Shown: in pieces, positions 7,086-17,237 of the stretch
Layout: each line of letters starts with the position of its first letter
How positions within the stretch are numbered: the stretch's first letter is position 1
Assembly (NCBI GenBank): GCA_903887415.1
Contig: CAISPO010000052.1
Coordinates: 1-47,763, forward strand
DNA from: an uncultured Bacteroidota bacterium
GTDB lineage: Bacteria > Bacteroidota > Bacteroidia > Chitinophagales > Chitinophagaceae
Reading direction: 5' to 3'
DNA length: 47,763 nt
Position numbers and translations under genes: made by a program
Notes under the pieces: generated by a model
What the model was told of the DNA's origin: nothing
What the model saw: only the letters and a program-made list of their open reading frames with translations
Databases searched by the model: none

Positions 7086-9347
7086 CTAATTATCGTCGTC
7101 TTTATCAGCAGCGGGCTTTTTCGCGCCCGGAGCTGCAGGCTCATCGTCTGTGCTCTCATCTTCTACATGAAGGTTTTTCTCCTGCTGGTCCATTGTGCCC
7201 GGCATTGCGCTGTTGTAAAGCACACGGCGGGTAGGCAGGTCAGCTATGATGCGGAACTCTGTACGGCGGTTCAACTGGCGGCCTTCAGGATTGTCTTTTC
7301 CTTCCACGTCGTTTGGTGCGGCTGCATTTTTCTGGCCGAAGCCTTTAGCGGTCAGCCTGCCCCGGTCAATGTTATTCTTTTCCAGGTAGTCAAGCACAGA
7401 CTGGGCGCGGCGCTGAGACAGTGCCAAATTATACTCTGGCGTACCTTTAGAATCAGTATAAGAGTATATCTCTACTGTGATCGACGGATTATCAGTCAGG
7501 AAGTGAACGACAGAATCCAAAGATGCTACCGACTCAGGGCGAAGCGTCGCCTTGTCGTAATCGTAATAAATATTACTAACGCTGAAGCTATTCTTGATGC
7601 TGTCCAGGAATATAGTCACCATCACAGTATCATCCGGATCAGAGCGCTTGATCTCCATCGTGCTCACCGAAGCGCGTGAGGAAGTATAGCCCTGCTTGTC
7701 GCCCGTGATCACATAAGAGTGCCCGCGTGCCATGTTAAACAGGAAATTGCCGTCTTCTGAGTTATAAGTATTCATCTCACCCTTCTGATCTACCATTTTC
7801 ACAACGGTCTGCGTAGCCAGTTCCTGCGTCTTTTTGTTCAGCACCTTGCCGATCACTACCAGCCTTGGCTCCTGCTGTATGCGCCATATGTCATTACAGC
7901 AGGTAGGGTTTTTCAGTGCGTAAGAACCGATACGGTTAGACACCACATAAGCATCTGGTTTACCTACAGGGTCTTTGATGTAGTAAAGCTCATCGGCTGA
8001 TGTATTGATCGGGTAGCCCATGTTGTGCACATTAGTGTAGCGCGATGGACCGCCATCGGCTGAGTAAATGTCGAAACCACCGAAGGATTTTTTACCGTTA
8101 GAGGCGAAATATAATTTCTGCACACGGGAGTCATAATAGGGAGTAATATCGTCCGAGCTTGTATTGATCTGCTTGCCGCAGTTCTGCGGGCGGCGGAAGC
8201 TGTGGTTGCGGGGGTCGATAACTGAATACCAGATATCATAACCGCCGCGGCTTTGTGTCTTACGGTTAGATGCAAAAAACAGGATCTCTTTTTTACCCAC
8301 CTTAGCAACATTTGGCATTGTGCTGGAGCTAACCAGGTCATTAACGCCACCGGCTACCTGCACCGCAGTACCCCAGCCCACCAATGAAAATTTGGACATA
8401 TATATATGACAAATTATCTTCATTGTATCGCCTTCTGAACAACGTGTAAAGTAGAAGTAATCGCCACCAGGGCTATAACAGCCGTTACCTGTGTGCTGCC
8501 TTGGGTCATTGAAGCCACCATCATAGAACGGCATCGGCCACTGGAAAGAATCCACAAAACCTGCTTGTTTATGCGTGTAGAAAAACTGTTCCAGGTTATG
8601 GTCCTCATCGGCATCATACCGTACATCCGCAGAGCTTCTCGCGTTGCCGGTGTTGCGGCCTGATGTAGAGAATAAAAGTGCCGAATCACCCAATGGATAA
8701 GGAGAAAGCTCTGTGCGTACCGTATTTACGTTTGGCCCTGCATTGATTATAGTTACCGGCTGCGGGGTCTTCATATCTGTTATCGCCATCAGGCAACCAT
8801 CAATTTCCATCTTGGCCCTCTTCTTAAGATCTTTCATCACCTTCGGGTCAACAGCCCTGTCCGGGTTATTGTCGATCAGGTCTATCCCTGTCGGAACGGG
8901 CCGTTGTGCCGATTTTTTATTATCTCCCAGAAACTCATTGAATTCAGCCATAGCCGCCTGGTATTCACCTTGCTGCTTCAGCATAAGGCCCGCGTAATAA
9001 GTGGCAAGCGGATATACTTTCTTAGACAAGTGCGTTACTTCTGAATAATAGTGCGCGGCAAGTACATAGTCACGGGTAAAACGGTAGCAATCAGCAAGCT
9101 GGTAAGTGATATAGGGGTTACGCTCATCCTGGGCCTTTAACTGCTGGTAATAGTCAATAGCGTTAAAGTAGCTACCGTCTATATATAGTTGATTCGCATA
9201 GGCCATTTTTCTACCGTAAGACATTCCGTTGGTCGGATCAAACGGCCTGCTTTTGTATTTCTGTACATTCTTCGATTGGGCATTTGAATCGTAATGAATT
9301 GTAACGAGTATCGTCGCTAAAATAAGTAACAGCCAATTTTTTCTCAT
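7086..9347 (-). CDS. PorE-like OmpA/TPR/PD40 protein
   Basis: 753 aa. A signal peptide is followed by a TPR-like helical region (residues ~45-140), then PD40/beta-propeller-like blades (FYFTRCSEGD, ILFFASNRKTQSRGGYDIW, LYFASNGKKSFGGFDIYS). Next come a short carboxypeptidase-regulatory-like fold and a C-terminal OmpA domain (IYYDYDKATLRPESVASLD ... NRRTEF), which in this family binds peptidoglycan. The last ~40 residues form an acidic low-complexity tail. This domain order matches PorE of the type IX secretion system, which ties the outer-membrane complex to the cell wall. It lies just downstream of the PorP/SprF gene on the same strand, separated by a terminator-like hairpin. Many Bacteroidota carry several paralogues, so assignment as the core PorE is not certain. 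Confidence 0.85.
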   Translation of the reverse strand: MRKNWLLLILATILVTIHYDSNAQSKNVQKYKSRPFDPTNGMSYGRKMAYANQLYIDGSYFNAIDYYQQLKAQDERNPYITYQLADCYRFTRDYVLAAHYYSEVTHLSKKVYPLATYYAGLMLKQQGEYQAAMAEFNEFLGDNKKSAQRPVPTGIDLIDNNPDRAVDPKVMKDLKKRAKMEIDGCLMAITDMKTPQPVTIINAGPNVNTVRTELSPYPLGDSALLFSTSGRNTGNARSSADVRYDADEDHNLEQFFYTHKQAGFVDSFQWPMPFYDGGFNDPRQHTGNGCYSPGGDYFYFTRCSEGDTMKIICHIYMSKFSLVGWGTAVQVAGGVNDLVSSSTMPNVAKVGKKEILFFASNRKTQSRGGYDIWYSVIDPRNHSFRRPQNCGKQINTSSDDITPYYDSRVQKLYFASNGKKSFGGFDIYSADGGPSRYTNVHNMGYPINTSADELYYIKDPVGKPDAYVVSNRIGSYALKNPTCCNDIWRIQQEPRLVVIGKVLNKKTQELATQTVVKMVDQKGEMNTYNSEDGNFLFNMARGHSYVITGDKQGYTSSRASVSTMEIKRSDPDDTVMVTIFLDSIKNSFSVSNIYYDYDKATLRPESVASLDSVVHFLTDNPSITVEIYSYTDSKGTPEYNLALSQRRAQSVLDYLEKNNIDRGRLTAKGFGQKNAAAPNDVEGKDNPEGRQLNRRTEFRIIADLPTRRVLYNSAMPGTMDQQEKNLHVEDESTDDEPAAPGAKKPAADKDDDN

Positions 9348-9391
9348 GTGCGTGAGCGTTGTTAATGGATATAAAAGTATAAATTGGTTTT

Positions 9392-9430
9392 AAAAAAAAG
9401 AAGGGCTTTTAAAAAAAACTTTAGCCCTTC
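9392..9430 (-). terminator. Terminator between the PorP/SprF and PorE-like genes
   Basis: On the minus strand GAAGGGCT and AGCCCTTC pair across a 15-nt AT loop, followed by eight T. This may end or attenuate transcription between the two genes. Confidence 0.7.
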
Positions 9431-9452
9431 ACAAAAATATGTATTGTTTTCC

Positions 9453-10499
9453 CTAGAAACGTGAGCAAGGAATGGTCCTTCTGCCTGCAAATTTGCCGGA
9501 ATAAGGAGCAATATACCTGATCCCTATTTCAAATCCTCCATTACCGTTGCTCGATGTATTAAGGGTAGAGATGTTATAGTCGTAAGACGCGCCTATACGG
9601 AAGCCTTTAAATTCCACACCAGCAGTGATCATTACCGCATCACCAGAACGCCACCAGCCGCCAAGGAATACAGCGGTCGAGAAATCAGAGTAGCCGGGCA
9701 TACCGCCTACCTGGTAAAGGAATTCATTGCCTGCGATAAGCTCAGAAGCAGTTGCCTGGTTTTGATACAGTACTGCCGGGCGCAACGTAAGGCGCTGGCC
9801 TGCAATAATGTTCAGCCCAAGCTCACCGGTATAGCGCATATCCAGCCCTGTCTGGCTGTTTTGTTTCTTTTCAATGTCATCGTTAGGCTGGTTCAGGTTA
9901 TTGGCAGCGCCGCCCAAGGTAAAGCTGAACTTTCCGTCATGGCTGACGTGCGAATAAGCAAGCCCTGCATTTACCAGGTAGTAATTAACCGAGTTCCCGA
10001 TACCCAGGTGATATTCCTGCGATGTCGCCGGCACGAATGCGCCATTCAGCCACTCATCGCCAAAATACAGCTTCGAAAGATCTATGCTTTTCTGCGCATA
10101 CCCGCCCTGCAGGCCCACAGAAAGCTCAGAATAATCGCTGAAAGCCTTGTGATATGCTATAGAAACGAGTCCTGTAAAATTTTGAAGGTTGCCGTCTCCA
10201 GCCTGGTCTTTATATAATTGCAGGCCAGCCGAAAGCCGGTCTCCATTGCCTTCCAGTATCAGCGGCATGTCGATAGCTGCGCCATAAGTCACATACGGAA
10301 CAGTGACACTCGCCCACTGGTTCCTGTAGATCGCAGAAACACGCACCCTGCCATCAAACATCCCGGTCAATGCGGGGTTGATGATCATAGGGGCCATGTC
10401 AAATTGAGTAAAGTGAATATCCTGCGCAAAGGCTGCTGGCGCGGTGAGCACGATAGCTGCGGCTAGGCGTAAACGGGTTAGCATATTTCTCCTGGTCAT
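9453..10499 (-). CDS. PorP/SprF-family type IX secretion outer-membrane protein
   Basis: 348 aa. Signal peptide, then the hallmark N-terminus DIHFTQFDMAPMIINPALTG followed by YRNQWASVTVPYVTYGA. The remainder is beta-rich with alternating hydrophobic strands, as expected for an outer-membrane barrel. PorP/SprF proteins are usually encoded right after a T9SS substrate with a type B C-terminal domain and help export or anchor that substrate. That is the arrangement here: the gene starts 23 bp after the stop of the type B protein. The partner is therefore probably the upstream 1238-aa protein. Confidence 0.92.
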   Translation of the reverse strand: MTRRNMLTRLRLAAAIVLTAPAAFAQDIHFTQFDMAPMIINPALTGMFDGRVRVSAIYRNQWASVTVPYVTYGAAIDMPLILEGNGDRLSAGLQLYKDQAGDGNLQNFTGLVSIAYHKAFSDYSELSVGLQGGYAQKSIDLSKLYFGDEWLNGAFVPATSQEYHLGIGNSVNYYLVNAGLAYSHVSHDGKFSFTLGGAANNLNQPNDDIEKKQNSQTGLDMRYTGELGLNIIAGQRLTLRPAVLYQNQATASELIAGNEFLYQVGGMPGYSDFSTAVFLGGWWRSGDAVMITAGVEFKGFRIGASYDYNISTLNTSSNGNGGFEIGIRYIAPYSGKFAGRRTIPCSRF

Positions 10500-10522
10500 T
10501 TGTATAAATTATCGATGTAAAA

Positions 10523-13500
10523 TTACCTTATTAAAGTTACGTTTCCATGCTTTTCGAATATTTTTCCATCGCTCGTCACCGCTTGTACCTGGTACACAAA
10601 TACACCGGTCGGTTGCGGGCTGCCATGATATTCGCCATCCCAGCCTTTATCTATGTCCGTTGTCTCAAAAACAAGGTTCCCCCAACGGTTGAAAATACGG
10701 AAATAATTCAAACTAGCAATACCTCTATTAATAATTTTAAATTCATTATTTGGTGCTGTGCCCGGCGCAAAGGCATTTGGCAGCGCTATTAACGATCCGT
10801 CATCCACATATATCTCTATAGAATCCTTCGTCTTGCAACCCCATTCCGTGCTTGCTTCCACCACATACTTTGTGCTGATCACAGGGGATGCAGCAGGGTT
10901 GGATATATACGCATCGTTGAGGCCGGATGGCGGGGACCAAATAAAGCTCACGCAATTGGTTTGCGGCGTTATCTGGTATGTCTCCGGAGGATATATTGTT
11001 ACCGAATCAGGCAAATAGATCACCGCGGTCGGGTGTACTACTGCGGTAAAATTGATCGTATCCAGGCAGCCGTACTGGCTGGTGCCTATAATGGTATAGG
11101 TCTGTGAAGTAATTGGTTTAATAACCGGCAATCCGGAAAGGCTGTCGCTCAGGTACATGGATGGCGACCACCGGTAGCCTACCCCGCCTGTCGGCGCTAA
11201 TACCGCGCTATCGTGCGGGCAAAAATCTTTGAGCGATGGTGCAATGGTGGCAAAATTTACCGGGTAAACGGTAATGGTGGCCGAGTCAATGGCGAAACAG
11301 CCCGCAGTAGTTGTCACTGTAAAGACGATGGTGCTGGAAGTAACCACTGTAGCATTCGTATCATTACTGAATACCACGGTTACTGCATTATCATTATCCA
11401 GGTGCAAGGCCGGCGACCAGCTATACGCATAATGCTCATACCACGTTGGTGTCACTGATGCAGTGAGGTGAAGCGTATCATTGGCACAGACAAAGCGGTT
11501 GCCGCCTATATAAGCAAAAGGATTAGGCTGCACATCTATCCGCACGGTGTCGTGCATGTCAGGGCATTTTGCGTAGGTAGCCGTTACAATATAAGTGGTG
11601 GATGTATCTGTGTTTATTATTGGATTAATGATGTAAGGATTAGCAATGCCTTCAGTGGGACTCCATTTATACGAGAACAACGGGTATGGCGTTCCCAATA
11701 TCTGCACAGAGGCGCCATTGCAAATTGCAGTGTCCACAGGGGTGACGGTGAACGAATTTGGAATGACCAGCAGGTTAAGTACGTCCGTAATTGCACAGGC
11801 TGCAGCATGGGGTTGTATCGTTATCGTCCAGCTAAGGTTACCAGTAACAGTTGGTGTAACGATCGGGTTTGGTATGGTGTCATTGCTTACATAGGTCGCA
11901 GGAGACCATTGATAATGATAATAGCCACCACCGGGAACAGTAAGGTTCACACTGTCATATCCGCCGAGGCAGATCGTATCGGTATAAGTAACTGTAGCCG
12001 CGGGAATATCCACTTCTATATGAAAACTGTCCACCATATTGGGGCAATGCGCGTAAGAGGCGGTCACTACATACTCCCCGCTTACCGTTGGCGTGATGAT
12101 CGGGTTCTCAATATTTACATTTGATACTCCTGCCGGCGGCGCCCAGAACCAGGTAAACTCAGGGCTGCCACCCGTGATAACAACCTGCACCTGCTGCCCG
12201 ATACAAATAACGGTATCCTTATTGACCAGGTCATAGTTATTAGGCACAGTATGCACGTCGATCGTTGCAAATGCCGCGCAGGCTGGGTTGGCATCCGGGT
12301 TCACTGTAACAGTGTAAATTACATCTCCCGGCACTGTCGGGGTTACTATCGGGTTGGAAATAGTTGTACTGCTCAGGCCTCCGGGAGGAGCCCAGGTGTA
12401 AAAATACGTTATGCCGCCAGGTGTAACATAAGCATGTAACTGTACCGGCACACCCACACAGGTCTTTACCAGCGGGGAATCGACGGTAACTACGGGTGGC
12501 GGCGGATTTACAAGGGTCTTAGGCCCTTTCACCACAGTAAGGCACTCCCCTACCTTCACATAAATGTTGGAATAGACACCCGCACACAATCCGGTAAGGA
12601 TATAGGTACCGCTTCCGCCCACAACTATAGGCAGCGGCGCATGTGCCGTACCATTATAGGTATAATACAGCGTGTCCGGGAAGCCTGATTGCAGGCCCCA
12701 CAAGGTGAGTGTCCCGTCACAATACCCGCACACAGTTGGATTGGTAAATGTAACACTGTCAAACGTAGGATTATATACCGTTACAGTGATCACGCGATGC
12801 TCTGGCGCGCAGCCCAGCGCCACAGGGGTAGTGCCTGTAAGAGTATAGGTAGTGGCCACTGTCGGCGTTGCCGTTGTAAGCAAGGTGGTATCATTGCTCA
12901 AAGTGCCGGGAGGGGTCCACTCATAATGAAGAATGCTGTCAAAAACAGTATCCCCCACCGCAATGATATTTACAATAGCCCCGTCGCAAATAGAAGTATC
13001 AGGGGTAACAATGTGGAAATTGAATGAATCGAGTATGGTAAGGTTTGCAACGGCGCCTATTGAATAACCTGCGCTGCAAGGATTAGGCACTTCAATTTCC
13101 AGCGTTACCACGACCGGCCCTATCGGAGGAACGGGCAGTGTATTAATAAATACCGTAGTTGACGTACTCCCAGCTACAATGGTAGCGCTATCGGGTATCG
13201 TAGTATAGTCATACCCGTTCACAGCGCTGCCGGTAATGATGTAGTGGATAACAATGTCCGTATCCTGGGGCACAGGGGTTGTGAATACAAAATCACCCGG
13301 TGCGCACCCGCGTATGCAATAAGGAAGGCCACTGGTACCAGTCGCTGTTACAGCAGTAGTGGTAGCAGAGGTAAGGCTTCCGCCTTCAATGAACACACCA
13401 GAATCAAAGGCGTCATCACCCGCATCTGCTATTGCCAGCTTCAGGTGGTAGGTGTCGCAGGGGCTTACCGGGGCCACAACCTGCAATACGGTAGTAAGTC

Positions 13501-14239
13501 CATCGTATGTAACATAATTGTATGCCGGGCTGGAAGCTATAAGATTGTTTACATAATAAGCGCAAAATGGCGAGCCCGGGCCCATTGCTGTACATGGGCC
13601 GATAGTATATCCTCCGGTGGGGCCGCAGTTCACACTGTTCACCGCAACCGGAATATTCGTACCCGGCACCAACGCTAGGTTTGTCGGAGTTGTATATGCT
13701 CCGCCGGTAATAAAAAACGCGAATACATCATTAAAAGTGGAGCAGGTATAATCGGTATATTCCTCCGACCCGAAGACATAATCGAACTTAATGGTATCAC
13801 CTGCAGGTTTGAAGTTAAATTCAAGGATACAGGCATCGTACGTTGGATTGGAGGCCAATGCCGTCAATAGCGCATCGCCCGGTGTGCCATTGCCTGTATT
13901 AGCAAAATCAGAAGACGGATCGCCTACCCCGTAACCAAAACCGCTGGCGGTGGTACTGTCCACTGCATTCCCCGTAGTGAGCACAATCCCTGTAGGTATG
14001 CCCAACGGGCTTATTGCGCCCGTTGTAAATACGGCATTTGCATTGCCTGCGCAGGTAAGCGTAGGGCTAAGTATGGTGACACCAGCACCGGCAAGCGCAG
14101 AAGATAATATGGTTGCTGTCTTGTTGGCGCTCAATACAAGCTGGGCAGTAGCAGTAAAAGAAAAGGTAAAAAGTGCTATAAAAGCGCAAACCGCCTTAGC
14201 GCAGAGGTTTATCCGGAATGAAGCAATAAGGCGGCGCAT
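10523..14239 (-). CDS. Choice-of-anchor L surface protein with T9SS type B sorting domain
   Basis: 1238 aa. A signal peptide (CAFIALFTFSFTATAQ) leads into a choice-of-anchor L domain at about residues 34-295 (FDYVFGSEEYTDYTC, FNDVFAFFITGG, LKLAIADAGDDAFDSGVFIE). About ten Ig/PKD-like modules follow, many with a WSPxxxLSN core and a NPIVTPTV linker. The C-terminal ~85 residues (FRIFNRWGNLVFET, GWDGEYHG, NVTLIR) are the gliding-motility-associated type B sorting domain. The protein is probably displayed at the cell surface as an adhesin or motility-associated filament. The adjacent PorP/SprF gene is its likely dedicated partner. The stretch of 203 bp upstream is shared with divergent ftsK and contains a promoter-like box. 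Confidence 0.9.
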   Translation of the reverse strand: MRRLIASFRINLCAKAVCAFIALFTFSFTATAQLVLSANKTATILSSALAGAGVTILSPTLTCAGNANAVFTTGAISPLGIPTGIVLTTGNAVDSTTASGFGYGVGDPSSDFANTGNGTPGDALLTALASNPTYDACILEFNFKPAGDTIKFDYVFGSEEYTDYTCSTFNDVFAFFITGGAYTTPTNLALVPGTNIPVAVNSVNCGPTGGYTIGPCTAMGPGSPFCAYYVNNLIASSPAYNYVTYDGLTTVLQVVAPVSPCDTYHLKLAIADAGDDAFDSGVFIEGGSLTSATTTAVTATGTSGLPYCIRGCAPGDFVFTTPVPQDTDIVIHYIITGSAVNGYDYTTIPDSATIVAGSTSTTVFINTLPVPPIGPVVVTLEIEVPNPCSAGYSIGAVANLTILDSFNFHIVTPDTSICDGAIVNIIAVGDTVFDSILHYEWTPPGTLSNDTTLLTTATPTVATTYTLTGTTPVALGCAPEHRVITVTVYNPTFDSVTFTNPTVCGYCDGTLTLWGLQSGFPDTLYYTYNGTAHAPLPIVVGGSGTYILTGLCAGVYSNIYVKVGECLTVVKGPKTLVNPPPPVVTVDSPLVKTCVGVPVQLHAYVTPGGITYFYTWAPPGGLSSTTISNPIVTPTVPGDVIYTVTVNPDANPACAAFATIDVHTVPNNYDLVNKDTVICIGQQVQVVITGGSPEFTWFWAPPAGVSNVNIENPIITPTVSGEYVVTASYAHCPNMVDSFHIEVDIPAATVTYTDTICLGGYDSVNLTVPGGGYYHYQWSPATYVSNDTIPNPIVTPTVTGNLSWTITIQPHAAACAITDVLNLLVIPNSFTVTPVDTAICNGASVQILGTPYPLFSYKWSPTEGIANPYIINPIINTDTSTTYIVTATYAKCPDMHDTVRIDVQPNPFAYIGGNRFVCANDTLHLTASVTPTWYEHYAYSWSPALHLDNDNAVTVVFSNDTNATVVTSSTIVFTVTTTAGCFAIDSATITVYPVNFATIAPSLKDFCPHDSAVLAPTGGVGYRWSPSMYLSDSLSGLPVIKPITSQTYTIIGTSQYGCLDTINFTAVVHPTAVIYLPDSVTIYPPETYQITPQTNCVSFIWSPPSGLNDAYISNPAASPVISTKYVVEASTEWGCKTKDSIEIYVDDGSLIALPNAFAPGTAPNNEFKIINRGIASLNYFRIFNRWGNLVFETTDIDKGWDGEYHGSPQPTGVFVYQVQAVTSDGKIFEKHGNVTLIR

Positions 14240-14291
14240 GTACTATTTTAACAATAAAGACGGTTAAATAAATAAAAACGTTTGCTTTACA

Positions 14292-14299
14292 CAAAAATA
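14292..14299 (-). promoter_or_regulatory. Possible -7 box TATTTTTG for the type B surface protein
   Basis: On the minus strand TATTTTTG fits TAnnTTTG about 55 bp before the start codon. A TTTG lies 24 bp upstream of it, slightly beyond the normal spacer. Confidence 0.4.
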
Positions 14300-14442
14300 T
14301 CGGCTCAAAAATAAAGATTTTATCAAATATTTCGCAATAATACGCAAAATAAATTTCCCCGAAACACGAAATAAGTTTTATTGCTTTTATAATATTGTAT
14401 TTTTAACTCCCGATTCCCGATAACGCTCGGCAGACCCATAAA

Positions 14443-17022
14443 ATGGCCAATACCGTAAAAAATAAAAAAGTAGTTCCCAAGCCGGTACCGGTTAGTGATG
14501 CATCACCGATTAACAATGTAGAGCGGAAGCGCCAGGTAAGGCTGGGATTTGGCATTTTTTTCCTGCTTTCCGGCATTTTCACCTGTTTTGCCATCATCAG
14601 CTACTTTTTTACCTGGAGCATCGACCAGAGCAATGTGCTGCAGATCCATAACCTGGGGAGCTTCTTCCATTTCGTATTTCAGCGCCATACTGCAGATACC
14701 CCTGCAATAGCCAATTCAGGAGGCAATCTGGGTGCTGCCCTGTCTCATGTATTAGTTTGGAAAGGCGCAGGTATCGCTTCACTCGCAGTTGGCATAGGCA
14801 TCGCGGCTATAGGGGTTAATCTTTTGTATGAAAAAAGGGCCATTCCTGTACTCCGGTACATGAGATGGATATCTTTGCTGCTCCTCCTTACTGCGCCTAT
14901 TCTGGCCTACCTGATGCCCCACAACCCATTCCCGCTGGGCGGCGCACTCGGCAATTTCTTCATCGAATACCTCAACGGCGTCCTGGGCTATTGGGGCACT
15001 GGAATGCTCCTGCTCTCTACCGTTTTGTTCTTTGTATTTGTCATTTTTGCACTCGACATCAGGCCTTTGCTCAACCGTATCAAACAGCGCACCAGCAGAA
15101 TGGCTGCTGAGTTGGCGCCACAACCCGTATTTAATGAACCCGCAAAAGAAAGTGAAATAAGCAGGGATGCAGAGACTGCGCCCTTCCCTGTTGACCCTTC
15201 GGCCAATCAATTAAATGGAGATCCTGGCAGCGGCCCCGTTCTTGTCGAAGACAAAAACAATAACAAAGAATGGGAGATGACATTAACCGAGAAAGAAAAA
15301 AAAAATGACGAAGAACTAAGCAGCACCGAAGAGAATGAGGAGGAGGAGGAGGAAGAGGACGAAGATTTCGAGGCTTACCAAAAATTCAATGAAGAAAAAG
15401 CAGCAGCGGGAAAAGCAGCAGCCGAACATGCCGACCCGGAATTTTCTTTTGAGGTAATACAGCAGGCAGAGAAACCTGCCATTAAGCATGGCTCTCATAT
15501 CGCCATAGCCAGCAATGAACCTTACGCACCCGAACTTGACCTGCCCGATTATAAGTTCCCAATACTCAGCCTGCTGGAAGACCGCGCCCAGGAAACCATA
15601 TCCCTGGACAAGGAAGAACTGGAGAAAAACAAGAACCAGATCATCCAGACTTTACGCAGCTTTGGTATTGAGATACAGCGCATCAGCGCTACCGTAGGCC
15701 CCACGGTAACACTCTATGAGATCGTACCTTCCGAAGGTGTGCGTATATCCAAGATCAGGAACCTGGAAGATGATATAGCGCTCAATCTTGCCGCACTCGG
15801 CATCCGTATCATAGCGCCTATCCCCGGCAGGGGTACCATAGGGATAGAAGTGCCAAATGCCAATAAGCAGATCGTGAATATGCGCACACTTATCTCCAGC
15901 GATAAGTTTGTGAACAATAAAATGAGCCTGCCTATCGCCCTCGGAAAGAAAATTGACAACGAGAACTATATAGTTGACCTCGCCACTATGCCCCACCTGC
16001 TAATGGCGGGAGCAACAGGCCAGGGAAAATCAGTGGGCATCAATGCTATACTGGTATCACTGCTGTATAAAAAACACCCATCGCAGCTCAAGTTCATTAT
16101 GGTGGATCCCAAGAAGGTGGAGCTGTCCATATACCGCACCATAGAAAAGCACTTCCTGGCCAAACTGCCCAATGAAGATGAAGCGATTATCACCGACACT
16201 AAAAAAGTGATCAATACGCTCAACGCATTGTGCATTGAAATGGATAACCGCTATGAACTACTGAAAGAGGCCGGTGCACGTAATATTAAGGAGTACAACG
16301 AGAAATTCATCAGCCGCCGCCTCAACCCCGAGCGTGGCCATAAATATCTGCCGTTCATAGTGCTGGTAATAGATGAGTTTGCCGATCTGATCATGACCGC
16401 CGGCAAGGAAGTGGAGATGCCCATAGCCCGCCTGGCGCAGCTTGCACGCGCCATAGGCATACATCTTATCATAGCCACACAGCGCCCGTCTGTGAATGTA
16501 ATTACGGGCACCATCAAAGCCAACTTCCCTGCGCGTATCGCGTTCAAGGTTTCTGCAAAAGTGGACTCGCGCACCATCCTTGATGCCGGTGGAGCGGAGC
16601 AATTGATAGGTCGCGGCGATATGCTGGTTTCACATGGTAGCGAGCTGCTGCGCCTGCAATGCGCATTTGTGGATACACCTGAAGTAGAACAGGTAGTTGA
16701 CTTCATAGCCAAACAACGCGGCTATGCCTCTGCATTCGAGCTGCCCGAATACGAAGGCGAAGACGGCGAGGGTGCAAAAGAGGTTGATCTTACCAACAGG
16801 GATAAGCTATTTGAAGACTGTGCCCGCATTATTGTGCAGATGCAATCAGGTTCTACATCCAACCTCCAGCGCCGCCTCAACCTCGGCTACAACCGCGCGG
16901 GCCGTATCATGGACCAATTGGAATCTGCCGGCATAGTAGGCCCTGCCAACGGCAGCAAACCAAGAGAGGTCTATTTCAAAACCGAGTCAGAACTTGACAG
17001 TTTTTTGCATTCGCTGGACTGA
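14443..17022 (+). CDS. ftsK: DNA translocase FtsK
   Basis: 859 aa. Four N-terminal membrane segments (about residues 32-55, 103-128, 140-156, 183-204) anchor the protein at the division septum. A linker of ~150 residues is strongly acidic, with a Glu/Asp-rich run near residue 300. The motor has Walker A GATGQGKS at ~523-530 and Walker B LVIDEFADL at ~640, then ATQRPSVNVITG. The C-terminal gamma winged helix (LQRRLNLGYNRAGRIMDQLE) reads polar DNA sequences that direct pumping towards dif, where XerCD resolves dimers. Length and architecture are complete. The start at 14443 gives a short basic N-terminus before the first membrane segment. A lolA-like gene follows on the same strand, a common Bacteroidota order. 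Confidence 0.96.
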   Translation: MANTVKNKKVVPKPVPVSDASPINNVERKRQVRLGFGIFFLLSGIFTCFAIISYFFTWSIDQSNVLQIHNLGSFFHFVFQRHTADTPAIANSGGNLGAALSHVLVWKGAGIASLAVGIGIAAIGVNLLYEKRAIPVLRYMRWISLLLLLTAPILAYLMPHNPFPLGGALGNFFIEYLNGVLGYWGTGMLLLSTVLFFVFVIFALDIRPLLNRIKQRTSRMAAELAPQPVFNEPAKESEISRDAETAPFPVDPSANQLNGDPGSGPVLVEDKNNNKEWEMTLTEKEKKNDEELSSTEENEEEEEEEDEDFEAYQKFNEEKAAAGKAAAEHADPEFSFEVIQQAEKPAIKHGSHIAIASNEPYAPELDLPDYKFPILSLLEDRAQETISLDKEELEKNKNQIIQTLRSFGIEIQRISATVGPTVTLYEIVPSEGVRISKIRNLEDDIALNLAALGIRIIAPIPGRGTIGIEVPNANKQIVNMRTLISSDKFVNNKMSLPIALGKKIDNENYIVDLATMPHLLMAGATGQGKSVGINAILVSLLYKKHPSQLKFIMVDPKKVELSIYRTIEKHFLAKLPNEDEAIITDTKKVINTLNALCIEMDNRYELLKEAGARNIKEYNEKFISRRLNPERGHKYLPFIVLVIDEFADLIMTAGKEVEMPIARLAQLARAIGIHLIIATQRPSVNVITGTIKANFPARIAFKVSAKVDSRTILDAGGAEQLIGRGDMLVSHGSELLRLQCAFVDTPEVEQVVDFIAKQRGYASAFELPEYEGEDGEGAKEVDLTNRDKLFEDCARIIVQMQSGSTSNLQRRLNLGYNRAGRIMDQLESAGIVGPANGSKPREVYFKTESELDSFLHSLD

Positions 17023-17045
17023 TATTTTTGCTACAAAATGAGCAC

Positions 17046-17112
17046 GTAACTCCTCCCCTCCTGTTTTTAGGAAGGGATTCCTGGAGCCTGCGACAAGCTG
17101 GGGTGGTTGGCT
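17046..17112. other. C/T-rich intergenic element between ftsK and lolA
   Basis: CTCCCCTCCTG, then AGGAAGGG, and then CTGGGGTGGTT form a partly self-complementary segment. It resembles intergenic elements I have seen in Bacteroidota genomes, but only one such copy is in this window, so the family cannot be shown here. Confidence 0.25.
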
Positions 17113-17237
17113 CGTGAATATAACAGCAGGCCGCTGCTCCCGTTACAATCATCGCGCCATTACGATACAATTCGATCAACTTTCCTTACCTTCGCGCCAC
17201 TAAAAAAATACCGTAGTAATTTTAAGTATCAGAAACA

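Noticed and set aside
11468-12124. 218-codon plus-strand frame inside the choice-of-anchor L gene
   Set aside because: Antisense to a strongly supported coding region; its composition reflects the opposite strand.
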